NCBI GenBank assembly: GCA_002030045.1
Contig: LQBI01000030.1
Location: forward strand, 144,159-208,158
Length of the DNA stretch: 64,000 bases
Direction of reading: 5' to 3'
Source of the DNA: Candidatus Aegiribacteria sp. MLS_C
GTDB taxonomy: Bacteria > Fermentibacterota > Fermentibacteria > Fermentibacterales > JCC-6
This document shows positions 1-8,717 of the stretch, one piece after another (the first letter of the stretch is position 1; each line of letters begins with the position of its first letter). The position numbers were made by a program, and so were the translations under genes. The notes below the pieces were generated by a model. The model did not search any database, had not been told where the DNA came from, and saw only the letters and a list, made by a program, of their open reading frames with translations.

Positions 1-2
1 CC

Positions 3-523
3 TGGGTCTACTACTTGAAGCACAGCGGGACAGTGTACGAGGTGATGCGAAGAAGGGTGGCCCCCTGGGGGACCTGCCATGAGGAGGAGCCTGTCCGTTC
101 CGGTGTGCACAACGCCACGCAGACCCACCCGCTCCTCCTGTCAGACGGCCGGGTGGCGCTGTTCCGGGGGGAGTGGTGGGACGGCTACGACCAGTCCGAC
201 GTCATGATGGAGATACTGGACTTCAGCGGCACTGCCCATGGTCCTCCAGATACCTCCGGCCTTCGGCTGGAGGTGGGTCCGAATCCCTTCGACGGCGTAC
301 TGGCGGTAACCGTTCACGCTTTCCCCTCATTCTGTCCGAGGCTGGAGGTGTTCGACCTCTCGGGAAGGCTCGTCGATATCCTTGCCTATGGGAAACTATG
401 GCAGGCAGCCTCCGCACTTCATGGACCCCCTCATCGGAGGTTCCGTCCGGGATCTACATGGTAAGGGCATCCTGCAACTGTTCCTGCGGCTCCGGCAGGT
501 GCCTGTACATTGGAAGGCCCTGA
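3..523 (+). CDS. Secreted protein, C-terminal sorting domain (5' partial, frameshifted end)
   Basis: The reading frame is open from the left edge, so the N-terminus lies outside the window. The visible end carries PNPF, then a strand ending in VFDLSGRLVDIL, the pattern of FlgD-like/type IX-style C-terminal sorting domains seen in several other proteins here. That frame runs on to a stop after 464 with an uncharacteristic tail. The expected closing motif PSGIYMVRA instead appears one frame over and ends with TGA at 521-523. A one-base insertion or deletion between about 385 and 435 explains this; it could be a real lesion or a sequencing error. The function of the missing body is unknown. Confidence 0.6.
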
Positions 524-678
524 ATCGGCCGGGGCGTAGCCCGACGGTACCTCAGGAATAATTGACCGTGGAAGCAGCCCGGTGGTATCGTCCGACGTAG
601 TCATCCGGCATTTGTGACGGGGGACGAGTAAGCTTCAGGCAGGCTGACGCTGTTCCATGAAATAAAGGGAGGATCGCA

Positions 679-1320
679 GTGACCGGTACAATGGACCTCA
701 GAGACGGACTATGCGGGGATGACCTCTTCATGGACCTCGGAAGATGCTCCACCGGATCGCTGGAGGACGAATCCACTGTCCGGGAGATATGGGATAGGTA
801 CGGCAGGGAGTGCGCCGTCATGGTCCTGGATTCCAGCGGGTTCACCCGGGGGACCAGGAACAGTGGCATTATCCGCCACCTTTCCTGCATACTGGGCATG
901 AGGAGGCTGGTCCAGCCTCTTCTTGAGGCCTGCAGCGGATGCACGGGTTATCGTTTCTGCACCGACAACGTTTTCGCCGAGTTCGAGTCCGTGGAGGAAG
1001 CTCTGGGAACAGCATTGAAGGTAATGGAGGCAGTGGAGGCCGAGACCATAGGCGCAGGTGAAGGATGCACGCTCGGAGTCTGCATCGGCATCGGCTTCGG
1101 ACGGGTGCTCATATCAGGATCGGAAGGAGCCTTCGGGGACCAGATGAACCTGGCGTCGAAGCTGGGGGAGGATCTCGCCGGAAGGGGAGACGTACTGCTG
1201 ACACGGGAAGCCTACCTCGCCCTTCCCGAAGAGCAAAGGGAAGGGGCCGTGCTCATGGAGGCCAGTGTCTCCGGAGTTGTGTTCCAGTACTACAGGATGC
1301 TCGGGATCCGCTCTGTTTGA
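679..1320 (+). CDS. Class III adenylate/guanylate cyclase-like protein
   Basis: A 213-residue protein that is mostly a class III nucleotide cyclase fold. VLDSSGFTR (D51) matches the first metal-binding Asp region, GYRFCTDNVFAEF (D96) the second, and GIGFGRVLISG and GDQMNLASKL the later core strands. The transition-state Asn is N157, but the arginine expected four residues later is K161, so catalysis is uncertain. There is no membrane segment or attached sensor domain. GTG start with AGGGAGG seven bases upstream. A tandem cNMP-binding protein at 7308-8279 could be a downstream partner, but the two genes are not linked. The family call is good; enzymatic activity is not established. Confidence 0.7.
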   Translation: MTGTMDLRDGLCGDDLFMDLGRCSTGSLEDESTVREIWDRYGRECAVMVLDSSGFTRGTRNSGIIRHLSCILGMRRLVQPLLEACSGCTGYRFCTDNVFAEFESVEEALGTALKVMEAVEAETIGAGEGCTLGVCIGIGFGRVLISGSEGAFGDQMNLASKLGEDLAGRGDVLLTREAYLALPEEQREGAVLMEASVSGVVFQYYRMLGIRSV

Positions 1321-1419
1321 GTGCGTAGGTCGGAAAGGTATATTGTCGGTCATTCAAGACCGCACCGGTGAGATCATCACCGCCGGATATGAGGAACGGC
1401 TTTTCTGAAGGGAAACGAT

Positions 1420-1998
1420 ATGTTTCTGCTGGTAGCAATGCTGATGCTGGCTTCCCCTGCAGACGTCGTCATAAGCGAGATCATGTACAACCCTGACGGC
1501 ACTTCCATGGGGCCGGACGAGCTGATGGAGTGGGTGGAACTCCACTACGGAGGAGAGGAGACACTGAACCTTCGCGGAATGTCCATTTCCGACGGTACCA
1601 ACAGGCTGGTCCTGGAGGACTATCTGATTCAGCCGGGTGATTACGTGGTCGTCGCGGCAAGTGCCGGAGCGTTCATCGACCTATACGGGTCCACGGTACC
1701 GATGGTGGAGTGGACGGGTGAATGGACGAAGCTCAGGAACAGCGGCGATACAGTCTCCCTCTACGGACCCGAAGGATCCCTGGTGGAGACCGTGACTTTC
1801 CTCGACAGCTGGGGATCTGGCGGCGATTCCGGCAGTCCCGCCGACGGCGATGGGTCCACCCTGGAGAGGATCGATCTGGAGGGAGGGACGGAGGAGTCCA
1901 ACTGGGCTTCATCCGAGGACTGGGACTACCGTATCGTTTCCTCGGGCAATCCTCTCTGCTGGGGCACCCCCGGCGAGAGGAACAGCCGCAGGCGCTGA
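1420..1998 (+). CDS. Lamin-tail-domain (LTD) secreted protein
   Basis: 192 residues. A short hydrophobic leader (LLVAMLMLASPA) is followed directly by VVISEIMYNP, the signature start of a lamin-tail domain, then EWVELHYGG, LRGMSISDG, LQPGDYVVVAA-type strands and a Gly/Ser-rich C-terminal part with GSTLERID. In bacteria LTDs are usually modules of large secreted or surface proteins; here the domain forms almost the entire protein, with no C-terminal sorting domain. Probably exported, with a structural or adhesive role by inference only. The next gene starts six bases after its stop, suggesting co-transcription. Confidence 0.7.
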   Translation: MFLLVAMLMLASPADVVISEIMYNPDGTSMGPDELMEWVELHYGGEETLNLRGMSISDGTNRLVLEDYLIQPGDYVVVAASAGAFIDLYGSTVPMVEWTGEWTKLRNSGDTVSLYGPEGSLVETVTFLDSWGSGGDSGSPADGDGSTLERIDLEGGTEESNWASSEDWDYRIVSSGNPLCWGTPGERNSRRR

Positions 1999-2004
1999 TG
2001 TCCA

Positions 2005-2322
2005 GTGAAGAATGACGAGCTTCTTGGGACCCTGAGGAGAGAGGGCACCCTCAGACTTGGTCTGAAGGAAGGGTTAGCCTGTTTTCAGGGTCTTGAGCCG
2101 GTGATTACGGAACAGGGCATGAACGGCCCGCTGCAGGTCTACGCTATGGATGACCTGTGGATCACCCTGGAGCCTGTCCCCGGCGGGGACCGCGTCCTCA
2201 GAGCCTACGCCAGCCGTTCCGAGGCCGAGGATTTCGTAAGTAGGAGGATGGACCAGTTCGACAGACTGTGGGACGGATGCGGCTGCAGGATAGACTACGA
2301 CCGCCGCGATCCGGGATGGTGA
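2005..2322 (+). CDS. Hypothetical protein, 105 aa
   Basis: A small acidic protein with no recognised family. It has no signal peptide or membrane segment. A CGC motif lies near the C-terminus (GCGCRIDYDRRD). The GTG start is six bases after the LTD gene and the next gene begins 41 bases downstream, so it probably belongs to one transcription unit with its neighbours. Codon use matches the neighbouring genes, which supports it being real. Confidence 0.55.
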   Translation: MKNDELLGTLRREGTLRLGLKEGLACFQGLEPVITEQGMNGPLQVYAMDDLWITLEPVPGGDRVLRAYASRSEAEDFVSRRMDQFDRLWDGCGCRIDYDRRDPGW

Positions 2323-2363
2323 GCCGGAGGGAACCCAACCGGCGATAGGATGAGGAGGGGACC

Positions 2364-3896
2364 ATGCCCAGATTCGCCTGTCTCGAGGTGAGGACTGCCT
2401 GCAGCAGCTGCGGAAGTTCTATACCCGTCAACGGCCCGTTCCGTTCGGTAACCTGCCCCTCCTGCTTCCGGAAGATGCCGGTAGCTGTGGACATCCTGGG
2501 TGGTTTCCTCAACGACTTCGAGGAGGAGTACGAGGGGACCGAAAAGGGACAGGGCACAGGGGGTACCGTCATGAGCGGCAGCGGCACCTACAAGTACGGA
2601 TGCTGGAAGCTGCCCCCGAAATGCCCTGAGTGCGGGAAGCCCCTGGTACTGCCCGAAGATACCGCGACAGGAACGGCCATCTGCCCTGATTGCGGAGAGA
2701 AGCTCCATTTCTTCCCCGCCCCGGAATGGCTTGTCAGGGAGGTCCCCTCCGCCGTCTCCTGCCTGACTCCGGAGCAGCCTCCCGGTCCCGAGGGGGAACA
2801 GGCGCTTGAGATGGACGAGAGTTCCTCCAGACCCATCGTGATGTCATGTCCCCAGTGCGGGGGAGCGCTCACGGTCTCGAATTCAAGCGAGAGAATAATG
2901 AAATGCGGTTACTGCTCAACCGAGGTCTACGTGCCTGACGAGGTCTGGACCCGTCTCCACCCTGTCCGTACCGCCAGGGAATGGTTCGTGGTCCTGGACG
3001 GAATGAACATACACCAGATAAGGTCCGAGAGGCGCAGGATGGACCAGAGGGAAGAGGAGGAGTTCCTGAAGGGCTGGAAACTGAGGAACACCCCTGAGAA
3101 GGTCCGCCGTTCCTTCAGGATGTTCGTTCCGGTGGTCCTGGTCCTGCTGGCTGTAGCGACGGCGATAACCCTGATAGGTATGCTGGAATCATCCAAAGGC
3201 GGCGGCGTCTCCGGATCCTGGTCCAGGTACGGTCCCTACCTGGTTGTCACTGTCACGATACTCTTACCCGTCTGGATCGTCATCAGATCGGTCTTCTCGG
3301 CAAAAATTGGCAGGGGCCGCGAGTCCAAGAAGGCTCTGGCGGACCTGGCGGCGAAGCACGGGTGGCAGCACCAGGCCGCGGAGTACCGGAGCGCCCAGGG
3401 TTACATAGACGCGAAGTACCGTGGCAGGGACATTGAGATACACCCGGATGACGACTACGCCATCGAAGTGGAACTTAAAGATTCGGCCTTCTATCTGAAG
3501 ACCGAACCTCCCGGATGGCCGGGGGATGATCTCCAGAGGTTCAGTTCCGGAGACAGCCGGTTCGACGAGCTGTTCCCCATAAGGTACGCCCGACCTGAAC
3601 TCGCGGAGAGGATCGGGAGTTCCCGGGAGGATGCCGGCAGGGTACTTGCCCCGATCTTCCGGTTCCTGGAAAAATGGGGCGGCAGACTGGGCCGGATGAA
3701 GGTGGACTGGTCCTCGGCGGAGGTGCACCTGTCTCCCGGGCACGCTGATCCCATGGACGCCGGAGTAAGATACCTGTTACCGGAGGATCTTGAACCACTT
3801 CTGGAGGACATGATGGTACTGGCGGGGGGGCTGGACGCTGCATCAGCCGGAAGGACCCCGGAGCTTCCGGGTGCCGTACCGGGACCTGACGGCTAG
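2364..3896 (+). CDS. Multi-zinc-ribbon membrane protein
   Basis: 510 residues. Three Cys4 zinc-ribbon-like modules lie in the N-terminal third: C13/C16 with C31/C34, a second with CPECGKP...CPDCGEK near residues 88-115, and a third with CPQCGGA...CGYCSTE near 158-185. Two hydrophobic segments (about 250-272 and 292-312) form a probable membrane hairpin. A soluble C-terminal domain of about 190 residues has no clear family. Cytoplasmic zinc ribbons tethered to the membrane suggest a sensing or scaffold role, but no function is assigned. ATG start with GAGGAGG upstream. Confidence 0.65.
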   Translation: MPRFACLEVRTACSSCGSSIPVNGPFRSVTCPSCFRKMPVAVDILGGFLNDFEEEYEGTEKGQGTGGTVMSGSGTYKYGCWKLPPKCPECGKPLVLPEDTATGTAICPDCGEKLHFFPAPEWLVREVPSAVSCLTPEQPPGPEGEQALEMDESSSRPIVMSCPQCGGALTVSNSSERIMKCGYCSTEVYVPDEVWTRLHPVRTAREWFVVLDGMNIHQIRSERRRMDQREEEEFLKGWKLRNTPEKVRRSFRMFVPVVLVLLAVATAITLIGMLESSKGGGVSGSWSRYGPYLVVTVTILLPVWIVIRSVFSAKIGRGRESKKALADLAAKHGWQHQAAEYRSAQGYIDAKYRGRDIEIHPDDDYAIEVELKDSAFYLKTEPPGWPGDDLQRFSSGDSRFDELFPIRYARPELAERIGSSREDAGRVLAPIFRFLEKWGGRLGRMKVDWSSAEVHLSPGHADPMDAGVRYLLPEDLEPLLEDMMVLAGGLDAASAGRTPELPGAVPGPDG

Positions 3897-3974
3897 CTTC
3901 CCGTCAGGAGAACCAGTAACGGGGAATCTGCCTCACCATTACCGTCATCGACCGCTGACGGCTCGCTTCCCGTC
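3886..3974. repeat. Pair of 20-bp direct repeats
   Basis: CTGACGGCTAGCTTCCCGTC (3886-3905, spanning the stop of the zinc-ribbon gene) recurs with one mismatch at 3955-3974. The first copy also forms a 7-bp hairpin (3885-3891 with 3902-3908). The pair lies between convergent genes and may contribute to termination. Confidence 0.45.
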
Positions 3975-3985
3975 CGTCGCCCGGT

Positions 3986-4654
3986 CTACCTGAAGACGGT
4001 CTTTATGCCTGCCCATGTGTCCGGGCTTAGCGAGAGGCTGCTCGTCGTGAGCCTCTGGTGGTATATGGCCTGGTCGTTGCTGGTGCTCTCGAAGCTCGAT
4101 GGCAGCGGGTCGTAACCTAAGGCGTAGCCGTGGGTATGGTAGCCGAAGGAGACCGCCTGTGAGTCTCCGGTATCGTAGTAGTAGGTCAGTGTGCCGTCCC
4201 AGGAGACCGCTATGATGTAGTGATACCCCGATTCCAGGTCTATCGACACCGGGCCGCTGGAGTACCAGCCGGGACCGGTCCCGACAACGGATTCCGATGC
4301 CCTGTACACTTCGGTATAGGTCCCGAACTCCTGTGGACATTCGAAGACGTAAGTGGTGATCGTCTGCGTGGTGGTGAAACTCAGCCAGAACTCCATCTCC
4401 TCCAGAGTGACTGCCATGTCCACCTGGTAGGAGTTTCCCTTGGCCCTGCCGGTGGCGGAGCTGGAGTTGGAAGTGTCACCGACTATGTCCACTGCCATTG
4501 CATCCCTTACGGGAGCATCTTCCTGACCTGTCGATGGTTCCGTCCATGCCCGCCTGCCGTCTACCATGCAGTTTTCTTCCTCCGGACCTGAACTCGAGGC
4601 GAAAGCGTTAAAGGAAAGAAGCAGCGCCAGCAATCCGATGGATGTCGTTCCCAT
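3986..4654 (-). CDS. Secreted protein with C-terminal DTWAGIKTVF tail
   Basis: 222 residues: signal peptide (MGTTSIGLLALLLSFNAFAS), an acidic linker, then a beta-rich domain (WLSFTTTQTITTYVFEC, WYSSGPVSIDLESGYHYIIAVSW) resembling a jelly-roll or carbohydrate-binding-like fold. The extreme C-terminus DTWAGIKTVFR matches ETWANIKTMF in two other secreted proteins of this window. Exported by the Sec route; the role of the tail is unknown. A strong promoter (TTGACC, 18 bp, TATAAT) lies just upstream, and GGGAGG precedes the start. Confidence 0.7.
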   Translation of the reverse strand: MGTTSIGLLALLLSFNAFASSSGPEEENCMVDGRRAWTEPSTGQEDAPVRDAMAVDIVGDTSNSSSATGRAKGNSYQVDMAVTLEEMEFWLSFTTTQTITTYVFECPQEFGTYTEVYRASESVVGTGPGWYSSGPVSIDLESGYHYIIAVSWDGTLTYYYDTGDSQAVSFGYHTHGYALGYDPLPSSFESTSNDQAIYHQRLTTSSLSLSPDTWAGIKTVFR

Positions 4655-4708
4655 GTCAATACCTCCCTTGACGTTTCATCACATGCTGGAACAAGCCTTC
4701 CATATGGA

Positions 4709-4738
4709 ATTATACAATTGGTCAGCTCTCCGGGTCAA
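4709..4738 (-). promoter_or_regulatory. Sigma-70-like promoter for the DTWAGIKTVF-tailed gene
   Basis: On the minus strand TTGACC (4733-4738) and TATAAT (4709-4714) are separated by 18 bp, about 55 bp upstream of the start at 4654. Confidence 0.6.
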
Positions 4739-4831
4739 AGACCGGGGAGGTCAGTGCTTTCGTTGAACGGGAGGACAGTGGCCTTGCGCTATCTCATTAT
4801 GCATTCGGTCGTCGCAACCGTGAACCGCTTC

Positions 4832-5470
4832 TCATGCATTCTCAACCCGGTTTTTCATGGAGTGGGTCAGGACGTCCAGCTCGGTTGATACCTCTATGTA
4901 CCTGAGGGACACTCCCGGCGGGATCTCCAGGGGTTCGAGGTTGAAGCTCAGAATGGACCTGCATCCTGCCCTGATCAGGCTGTCGACGGCCTCCTGCCCT
5001 CTGCCGGGGCTGACAGCTACGATGGCTATGGTGTCGTTCAGGTCGCTGCATGCGGAGGCTATCTCCCGGGCCGGCATTACCGTAATGCCTGATATTCCGA
5101 CCCCCTCCATGGCCGGATCGGAATCGAAGGCGGCGGTATACCTGTAACCCCCGGTACCGTCCAGTCCCGATGCAAGCAGTGCCCTGCCTATGTTGCCCAC
5201 GCCTACGACAATGACGGGAGGCGGAGCGCAGGTCCCGAGTATCTCCTCTATGTTACGCAGAAGTACTTCGACATCGTAGCCGGAGCCCTGCTTGCCGAAA
5301 TCCCCGTAGGCCGCCAGGTCCTTTCTGACCGCAGCCGACGATATGCCGCACCTGTGTGAAAGGAATCCGGAAGTGATGACCGCGAGCCCGTCCCTCCTGG
5401 CCCTTCGAAGGCACATGGCGTAATGACTGAGCCTTCTGATAGTCTTCTCGGATACCTTGTGTGCGACCAT
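4832..5470 (-). CDS. rex: Redox-sensing transcriptional repressor Rex
   Basis: 212 residues, the usual Rex length. The N-terminal winged helix contains SEKTIRRLSHYAMCLR and ISSAAVRKDLAAYGDFGKQGSGYDV, the hallmark Rex segment. A Rossmann domain follows (VIVVGVGNIGRALL) that binds NADH/NAD+. Rex represses fermentation and respiration genes when NADH is low. The start at 5470 is preferred over upstream codons because MVAHKVSEKTIRRL is the normal Rex N-terminus and AAGGG precedes it. A 20-bp palindrome lies 35 bp upstream, between this gene and a divergent gene, and may be an autoregulatory site. Confidence 0.93.
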   Translation of the reverse strand: MVAHKVSEKTIRRLSHYAMCLRRARRDGLAVITSGFLSHRCGISSAAVRKDLAAYGDFGKQGSGYDVEVLLRNIEEILGTCAPPPVIVVGVGNIGRALLASGLDGTGGYRYTAAFDSDPAMEGVGISGITVMPAREIASACSDLNDTIAIVAVSPGRGQEAVDSLIRAGCRSILSFNLEPLEIPPGVSLRYIEVSTELDVLTHSMKNRVENA

Positions 5471-5504
5471 CCTGCACCCTTCAGGTGTTTCCTGAGAAGG
5501 AATA

Positions 5505-5524
5505 GTGATAGTTCGAACTTTCAC
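5505..5524. promoter_or_regulatory. 20-bp palindrome upstream of rex, candidate operator
   Basis: GTGATAGTTCGAACTTTCAC is palindromic at 9 of 10 paired positions and lies in the rex/FAD-enzyme divergent region. It contains GTGA...TCAC half-sites like Rex operators, but their spacing is wider than in the classical TTGTGA-N6-TCACAA site. Confidence 0.4.
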
Positions 5525-5648
5525 ATTACTAACTGAGCAACTACAGCGGGTCAACCCCTGCGCTCTCCTCCTTATTGGCATATATTCACCATTGACTTCA
5601 GTGCGGCACTTCGTAATGGAGCATCCTCATTCCTGCCCGGGAGAACAA

Positions 5649-7052
5649 TTGAGCGGAATCGAAGTCAGACCATCCAGGGTTGCGGTACTGGGAGCGGGGC
5701 TCGCCGGTCTCAGGGGAGCGGACGTGCTGTCCGAAGCCGGAGTGCACGTAACGGTGATCGAGAAGGAAGAATCCCACGGCGGTCTCGCTGCAACTGTACA
5801 CCGCGGAGGATTTCGATTCGATCTGGGACCACACCGTTTCCATACCACTGACGATACCATCCTCGGTGCAGTTCGCGAACTGCTTCCTGAAGGTCTTATG
5901 GAACTGGAGCGGATCAGCAGGATCAGATTGCTGGACAAGTATTTCAGGTATCCACTCTCCTTCGTGGACGTGCTCGAGAAGATGCCGCTGCGCAGGTCGG
6001 CCGGGCTCACGATCAGCTACGCTCTGGAGAGGCTCCGCGGTCTTGCCGGAAGAGTTGAGCCCGATGATTTCAGAGGCTGGGTCCAGGGCAGGTTCGGCCG
6101 GCGGCTCTACGACCTCTACTTCGGTCCCTACACCGAGAAGCTCTGGGGTTGCCCCCCGGAGGAGCTTTCCGCTGACTGGGCCAGCCAGAGGATCACCGTA
6201 CCGAGGCTGACGGAGCTGGTCCGTGCCACTCTCTTTCCGGGAAGGAGTTCCGCCAGGACCCTGGTGAGCAGGTTCCATTATCCCCGGGGAGGCATCGGGC
6301 GGATCGCCGACGGTCTCGCATCCAGAGTGGTATCCAGGGGAGGCAGCTTCCTGTACTCCGCAAGTCCGAAGAGCATAATGCAGTTGAAGGGGGGCGGTTT
6401 CCGAATCCATCTTGATGACGGTGAACTTGAAGTTGACGCTGTACTCAGCTCAATCCCGGTGACGGAATACGCCGGACTTCTGGGTGGCCTTGTTCCGGAC
6501 CCGGCAAGGGAGTCCGCAGGGAATCTTCGTTTCAGGGCGATAGTATTCGTGGTCCTGAAGCTGAGGAAAGCCATGGATGCTTCGGACCACTGGATCTACA
6601 TTCCGGAAAGCAGGTACCTTTTCAACAGGATATCCTTCCCCGGCAACTTCGATCCCGGAGCGGAACCCGAGGGCTCGCAGCTGGTCTTCGAGTTCACCTG
6701 CGACCCCGACGACGGCCTGTGGACCGACGGGGAGAGCCTGGCTGAATCGGCCGCGAGGGGAGGTGCGGAGCTGGGACTGTTCGAAGCGAAGGACGTCATC
6801 GATTCAACGACCGTCAGGTACGAGCATGCTTATCCCGTCTACTCCCTCGGCTACTCCTCGAAACTCGTTCCCCTACTTGATGCCCTTGACCGCATCCCCG
6901 GATCGATCACCTGCGGCAGGCAGGGCCTTTTCAGGTACAACAATATGGACCATTCACTGGAGATGGGCGAATGCGCTGCACTGGAAATACTGGGTGAGGA
7001 AAGCTCCTTAAGACGGTTCCCGTGGACCAGTGATACCTGGGCCGACGGCTGA
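5649..7052 (+). CDS. FAD-dependent oxidoreductase (protoporphyrinogen oxidase / UDP-galactopyranose mutase-like)
   Basis: About 467 residues. The N-terminus VAVLGAGLAGLRGADVL is an FAD-binding Rossmann motif, followed by VIEKEESHGGLAAT and LGPHRFHTT. A central LYDLYFGPYTEKLWG is characteristic of the NAD(P)-binding/FAD amine-oxidase group that includes protoporphyrinogen-oxidase-like and UDP-galactopyranose-mutase-like proteins; GLFRYNNMDHSLEMG is a typical FAD-contacting C-terminal segment. The TTG at 5649 is preferred because GGGAG lies five bases upstream; ATG at 5616 is possible. The neighbours do not show the substrate. Cell-envelope sugar or isoprenoid chemistry is plausible; heme synthesis is less so, as no heme genes are near. 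Confidence 0.75.
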   Translation: MSGIEVRPSRVAVLGAGLAGLRGADVLSEAGVHVTVIEKEESHGGLAATVHRGGFRFDLGPHRFHTTDDTILGAVRELLPEGLMELERISRIRLLDKYFRYPLSFVDVLEKMPLRRSAGLTISYALERLRGLAGRVEPDDFRGWVQGRFGRRLYDLYFGPYTEKLWGCPPEELSADWASQRITVPRLTELVRATLFPGRSSARTLVSRFHYPRGGIGRIADGLASRVVSRGGSFLYSASPKSIMQLKGGGFRIHLDDGELEVDAVLSSIPVTEYAGLLGGLVPDPARESAGNLRFRAIVFVVLKLRKAMDASDHWIYIPESRYLFNRISFPGNFDPGAEPEGSQLVFEFTCDPDDGLWTDGESLAESAARGGAELGLFEAKDVIDSTTVRYEHAYPVYSLGYSSKLVPLLDALDRIPGSITCGRQGLFRYNNMDHSLEMGECAALEILGEESSLRRFPWTSDTWADG

Positions 7053-7068
7053 AGGCTTACGCCTTCAG
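7049..7068 (+). terminator. Hairpin after the FAD enzyme gene
   Basis: CTGAAGGC and GCCTTCAG pair as an 8-bp stem with a 4-nt loop directly over the stop codon. There is no clear T-run, so termination strength is uncertain. Confidence 0.4.
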
Positions 7069-7213
7069 CTTGGCAGATTGCTGCGCGATCTGCAGGCGTC
7101 AGATCTTTCACCTTCAGCCTGGAGTATCGTGCACGGTCAGCAGGCCGTCCGGGGGAACCCTGCGACTGCAACAGGCACGGGACCCGCGATCCAACGGAGA
7201 ACGGATGCGCAGT

Positions 7214-7243
7214 TTGACAAGGACCGCTTTTCCTAGGTATTGT
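7214..7243 (+). promoter_or_regulatory. Sigma-70-like promoter for the tandem cNMP-binding gene
   Basis: TTGACA (7214-7219) and TATTGT (7238-7243) with an 18-bp spacer, 65 bp before the start at 7308. Confidence 0.5.
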
Positions 7244-7307
7244 CATACTTGGAAGTGCGGTTCCGTATGGCCGGGAACCGGAAGAACTCCAAGGCTGAGA
7301 GGTCTCC

Positions 7308-8279
7308 ATGAACAAGGAAAATCTATTCGATACCGAGGACATCCTCTCCGAGGGCGGAGTACGGGACCTTTTCGAGGAGGTAGAGGTCGGGGAAGGCGAG
7401 AAGATAGTGAAGCAGGGGGATGCGGGAACCGACCTGTTCATAGTCGATTCGGGCCAGTGCGTGGTCATCGATGACAAAGGGGCCGGCAGGATCATCGATT
7501 CACTCGACCGGGGGGACGTGTTCGGAGAGATGGCGTTCCTGGGCGGGGAGCTCCGCTCGGCCACGGTAAGGTCCAATACACCCTGCAAGCTCCTGAAGCT
7601 CTCCCGCGAGCCCTTCGTCAGGTTCCTGAGGAAGCAGGCGGTACCGGGCACCAAGTTCCTGATCTTCCTGGAGAGGTTCATGGTGGAAAGGCTCAGGAAG
7701 GCTGATTCCCTGAGGGTTCTCATTTCAGGCGACCAGGACCTTAGCGGCAAGCGGGGTCTTCAGCAGCTCAGGGCAGACATAAGGGCCAGGAACACCAAGC
7801 CCCTGCTTTCAGCCGACGATCCCATACTCTCGGAGATCTGCCACTGGATATACGCCAGGAACGACCAGGTCCTGTTCAGGGAGGGTGAGAGGACCACCGA
7901 CCTTTTCATCATAAGGAAGGGCGAGGTGGTGGTGGTGGACGAAGGCGCCGGAGGGTTCCTGCTGGGTACCTTTGGTGCCAACGACGCGGTCGGCGAGAAG
8001 TGCTTCCTCGACGGCAAGCCCAGGTCCGACACGGCGAAGGTCAGGGGAAACGCGGAGATACTCATGTTCACAAGGGATACTCTCGTGGAACTCCTGGAGC
8101 GGGACAGCTCCATGGCCATAGGACTGAGCCTTGGGCTGGGAAGCCTGCTGGCCAGGCGGCTCAGTATGGCAAACAGGACGCTCAGACTGCTGACCTACGA
8201 GGAACTCAGGGAGAAGGCCGAGGTATCTAGACTCCTCAGTGAAATGCGTAAGTCTCTGCGTATCAAGACACTGCACTGA
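7308..8279 (+). CDS. Tandem cyclic-nucleotide-binding-domain protein
   Basis: 323 residues with two CAP_ED-type domains. The first (about 15-135) has VKQGDAGTDLFIVDSGQ and GDVFGEMAFLGGELRSATVR, a good match to the phosphate-binding cassette FGE(x)A...RSAT. The second (about 165-300) has LFREGERTTDLFIIRKGE and VGEKCFLDGKPRSDTAKV, a looser cassette. No DNA-binding helix-turn-helix, kinase or transport domain is visible, so it resembles a stand-alone regulatory subunit. Ligand by family: cAMP or cGMP, fitting a cell that also encodes a cyclase-like protein at 679-1320. The partner protein is unknown. Confidence 0.8.
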   Translation: MNKENLFDTEDILSEGGVRDLFEEVEVGEGEKIVKQGDAGTDLFIVDSGQCVVIDDKGAGRIIDSLDRGDVFGEMAFLGGELRSATVRSNTPCKLLKLSREPFVRFLRKQAVPGTKFLIFLERFMVERLRKADSLRVLISGDQDLSGKRGLQQLRADIRARNTKPLLSADDPILSEICHWIYARNDQVLFREGERTTDLFIIRKGEVVVVDEGAGGFLLGTFGANDAVGEKCFLDGKPRSDTAKVRGNAEILMFTRDTLVELLERDSSMAIGLSLGLGSLLARRLSMANRTLRLLTYEELREKAEVSRLLSEMRKSLRIKTLH

Positions 8280-8303
8280 TCTTGAACTCCGGTTCCAAGG
8301 GAC

Positions 8304-8352
8304 TTGTCTTCCCTTCGCCAGGGTGTATATTCCCGTTTCTATAAATAGAAAC
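8304..8352 (+). promoter_or_regulatory. trpR-trpB promoter with candidate TrpR operator
   Basis: TTGTCT (8304-8309) and TATATT (8326-8331) form a promoter with a 16-bp spacer. Immediately downstream, covering the expected start of transcription, is the perfect palindrome GTTTCTATAAATAGAAAC (8335-8352). Its position, 17 bp before the trpR start, is where an autorepression operator would be expected. Confidence 0.55.
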
Positions 8353-8369
8353 AGTGGAGGTGGATCCTC

Positions 8370-8717
8370 TTGGACGCAAGGAACAGACTGGCAGAAGTAT
8401 TCGCCGGTATATCGGACACTGACAGGATGTCCGATTTCTTCGCCGAGATATTCACCCCGGCCGAGATAGACGATCTCGTTCTCCGATGGCGACTCCTCGA
8501 GATGCTGCATCAGGGATACAGCCAGAGGGAGATCGCTGCCGAACTGGGCATCAGCCTCTGCAAGATAACCAGGGGCTCAAGGGTGCTCAGGTCGGGCGGC
8601 TCCGTCATCGGAAGCATACTCGAAAGGAAGTCGGCCCCCCCGACGGGAGACGACGGAACGGAGAACGGGAATGGAAACGGAAAGTCTAGTCAACATTACG
8701 GAGAACGGCCCCGATGA
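8370..8717 (+). CDS. trpR: Trp operon repressor family protein TrpR
   Basis: 115 residues. The core [15 protein letters not shown], then [20 protein letters not shown] and [15 protein letters not shown], matches the TrpR helices and helix-turn-helix, including the conserved SQRE and ITRGS motifs. The C-terminal 30 residues are low-complexity and overlap the start of trpB. TrpR binds operator DNA with L-tryptophan as co-repressor. It could instead belong to the related YerC/YecD group, but direct coupling to trpB favours a tryptophan role. TTG start with GGAGG nine bases upstream. A perfect 18-bp palindrome sits over the promoter. Confidence 0.85.
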   Translation: MDARNRLAEVFAGISDTDRMSDFFAEIFTPAEIDDLVLRWRLLEMLHQGYSQREIAAELGISLCKITRGSRVLRSGGSVIGSILERKSAPPTGDDGTENGNGNGKSSQHYGERPR

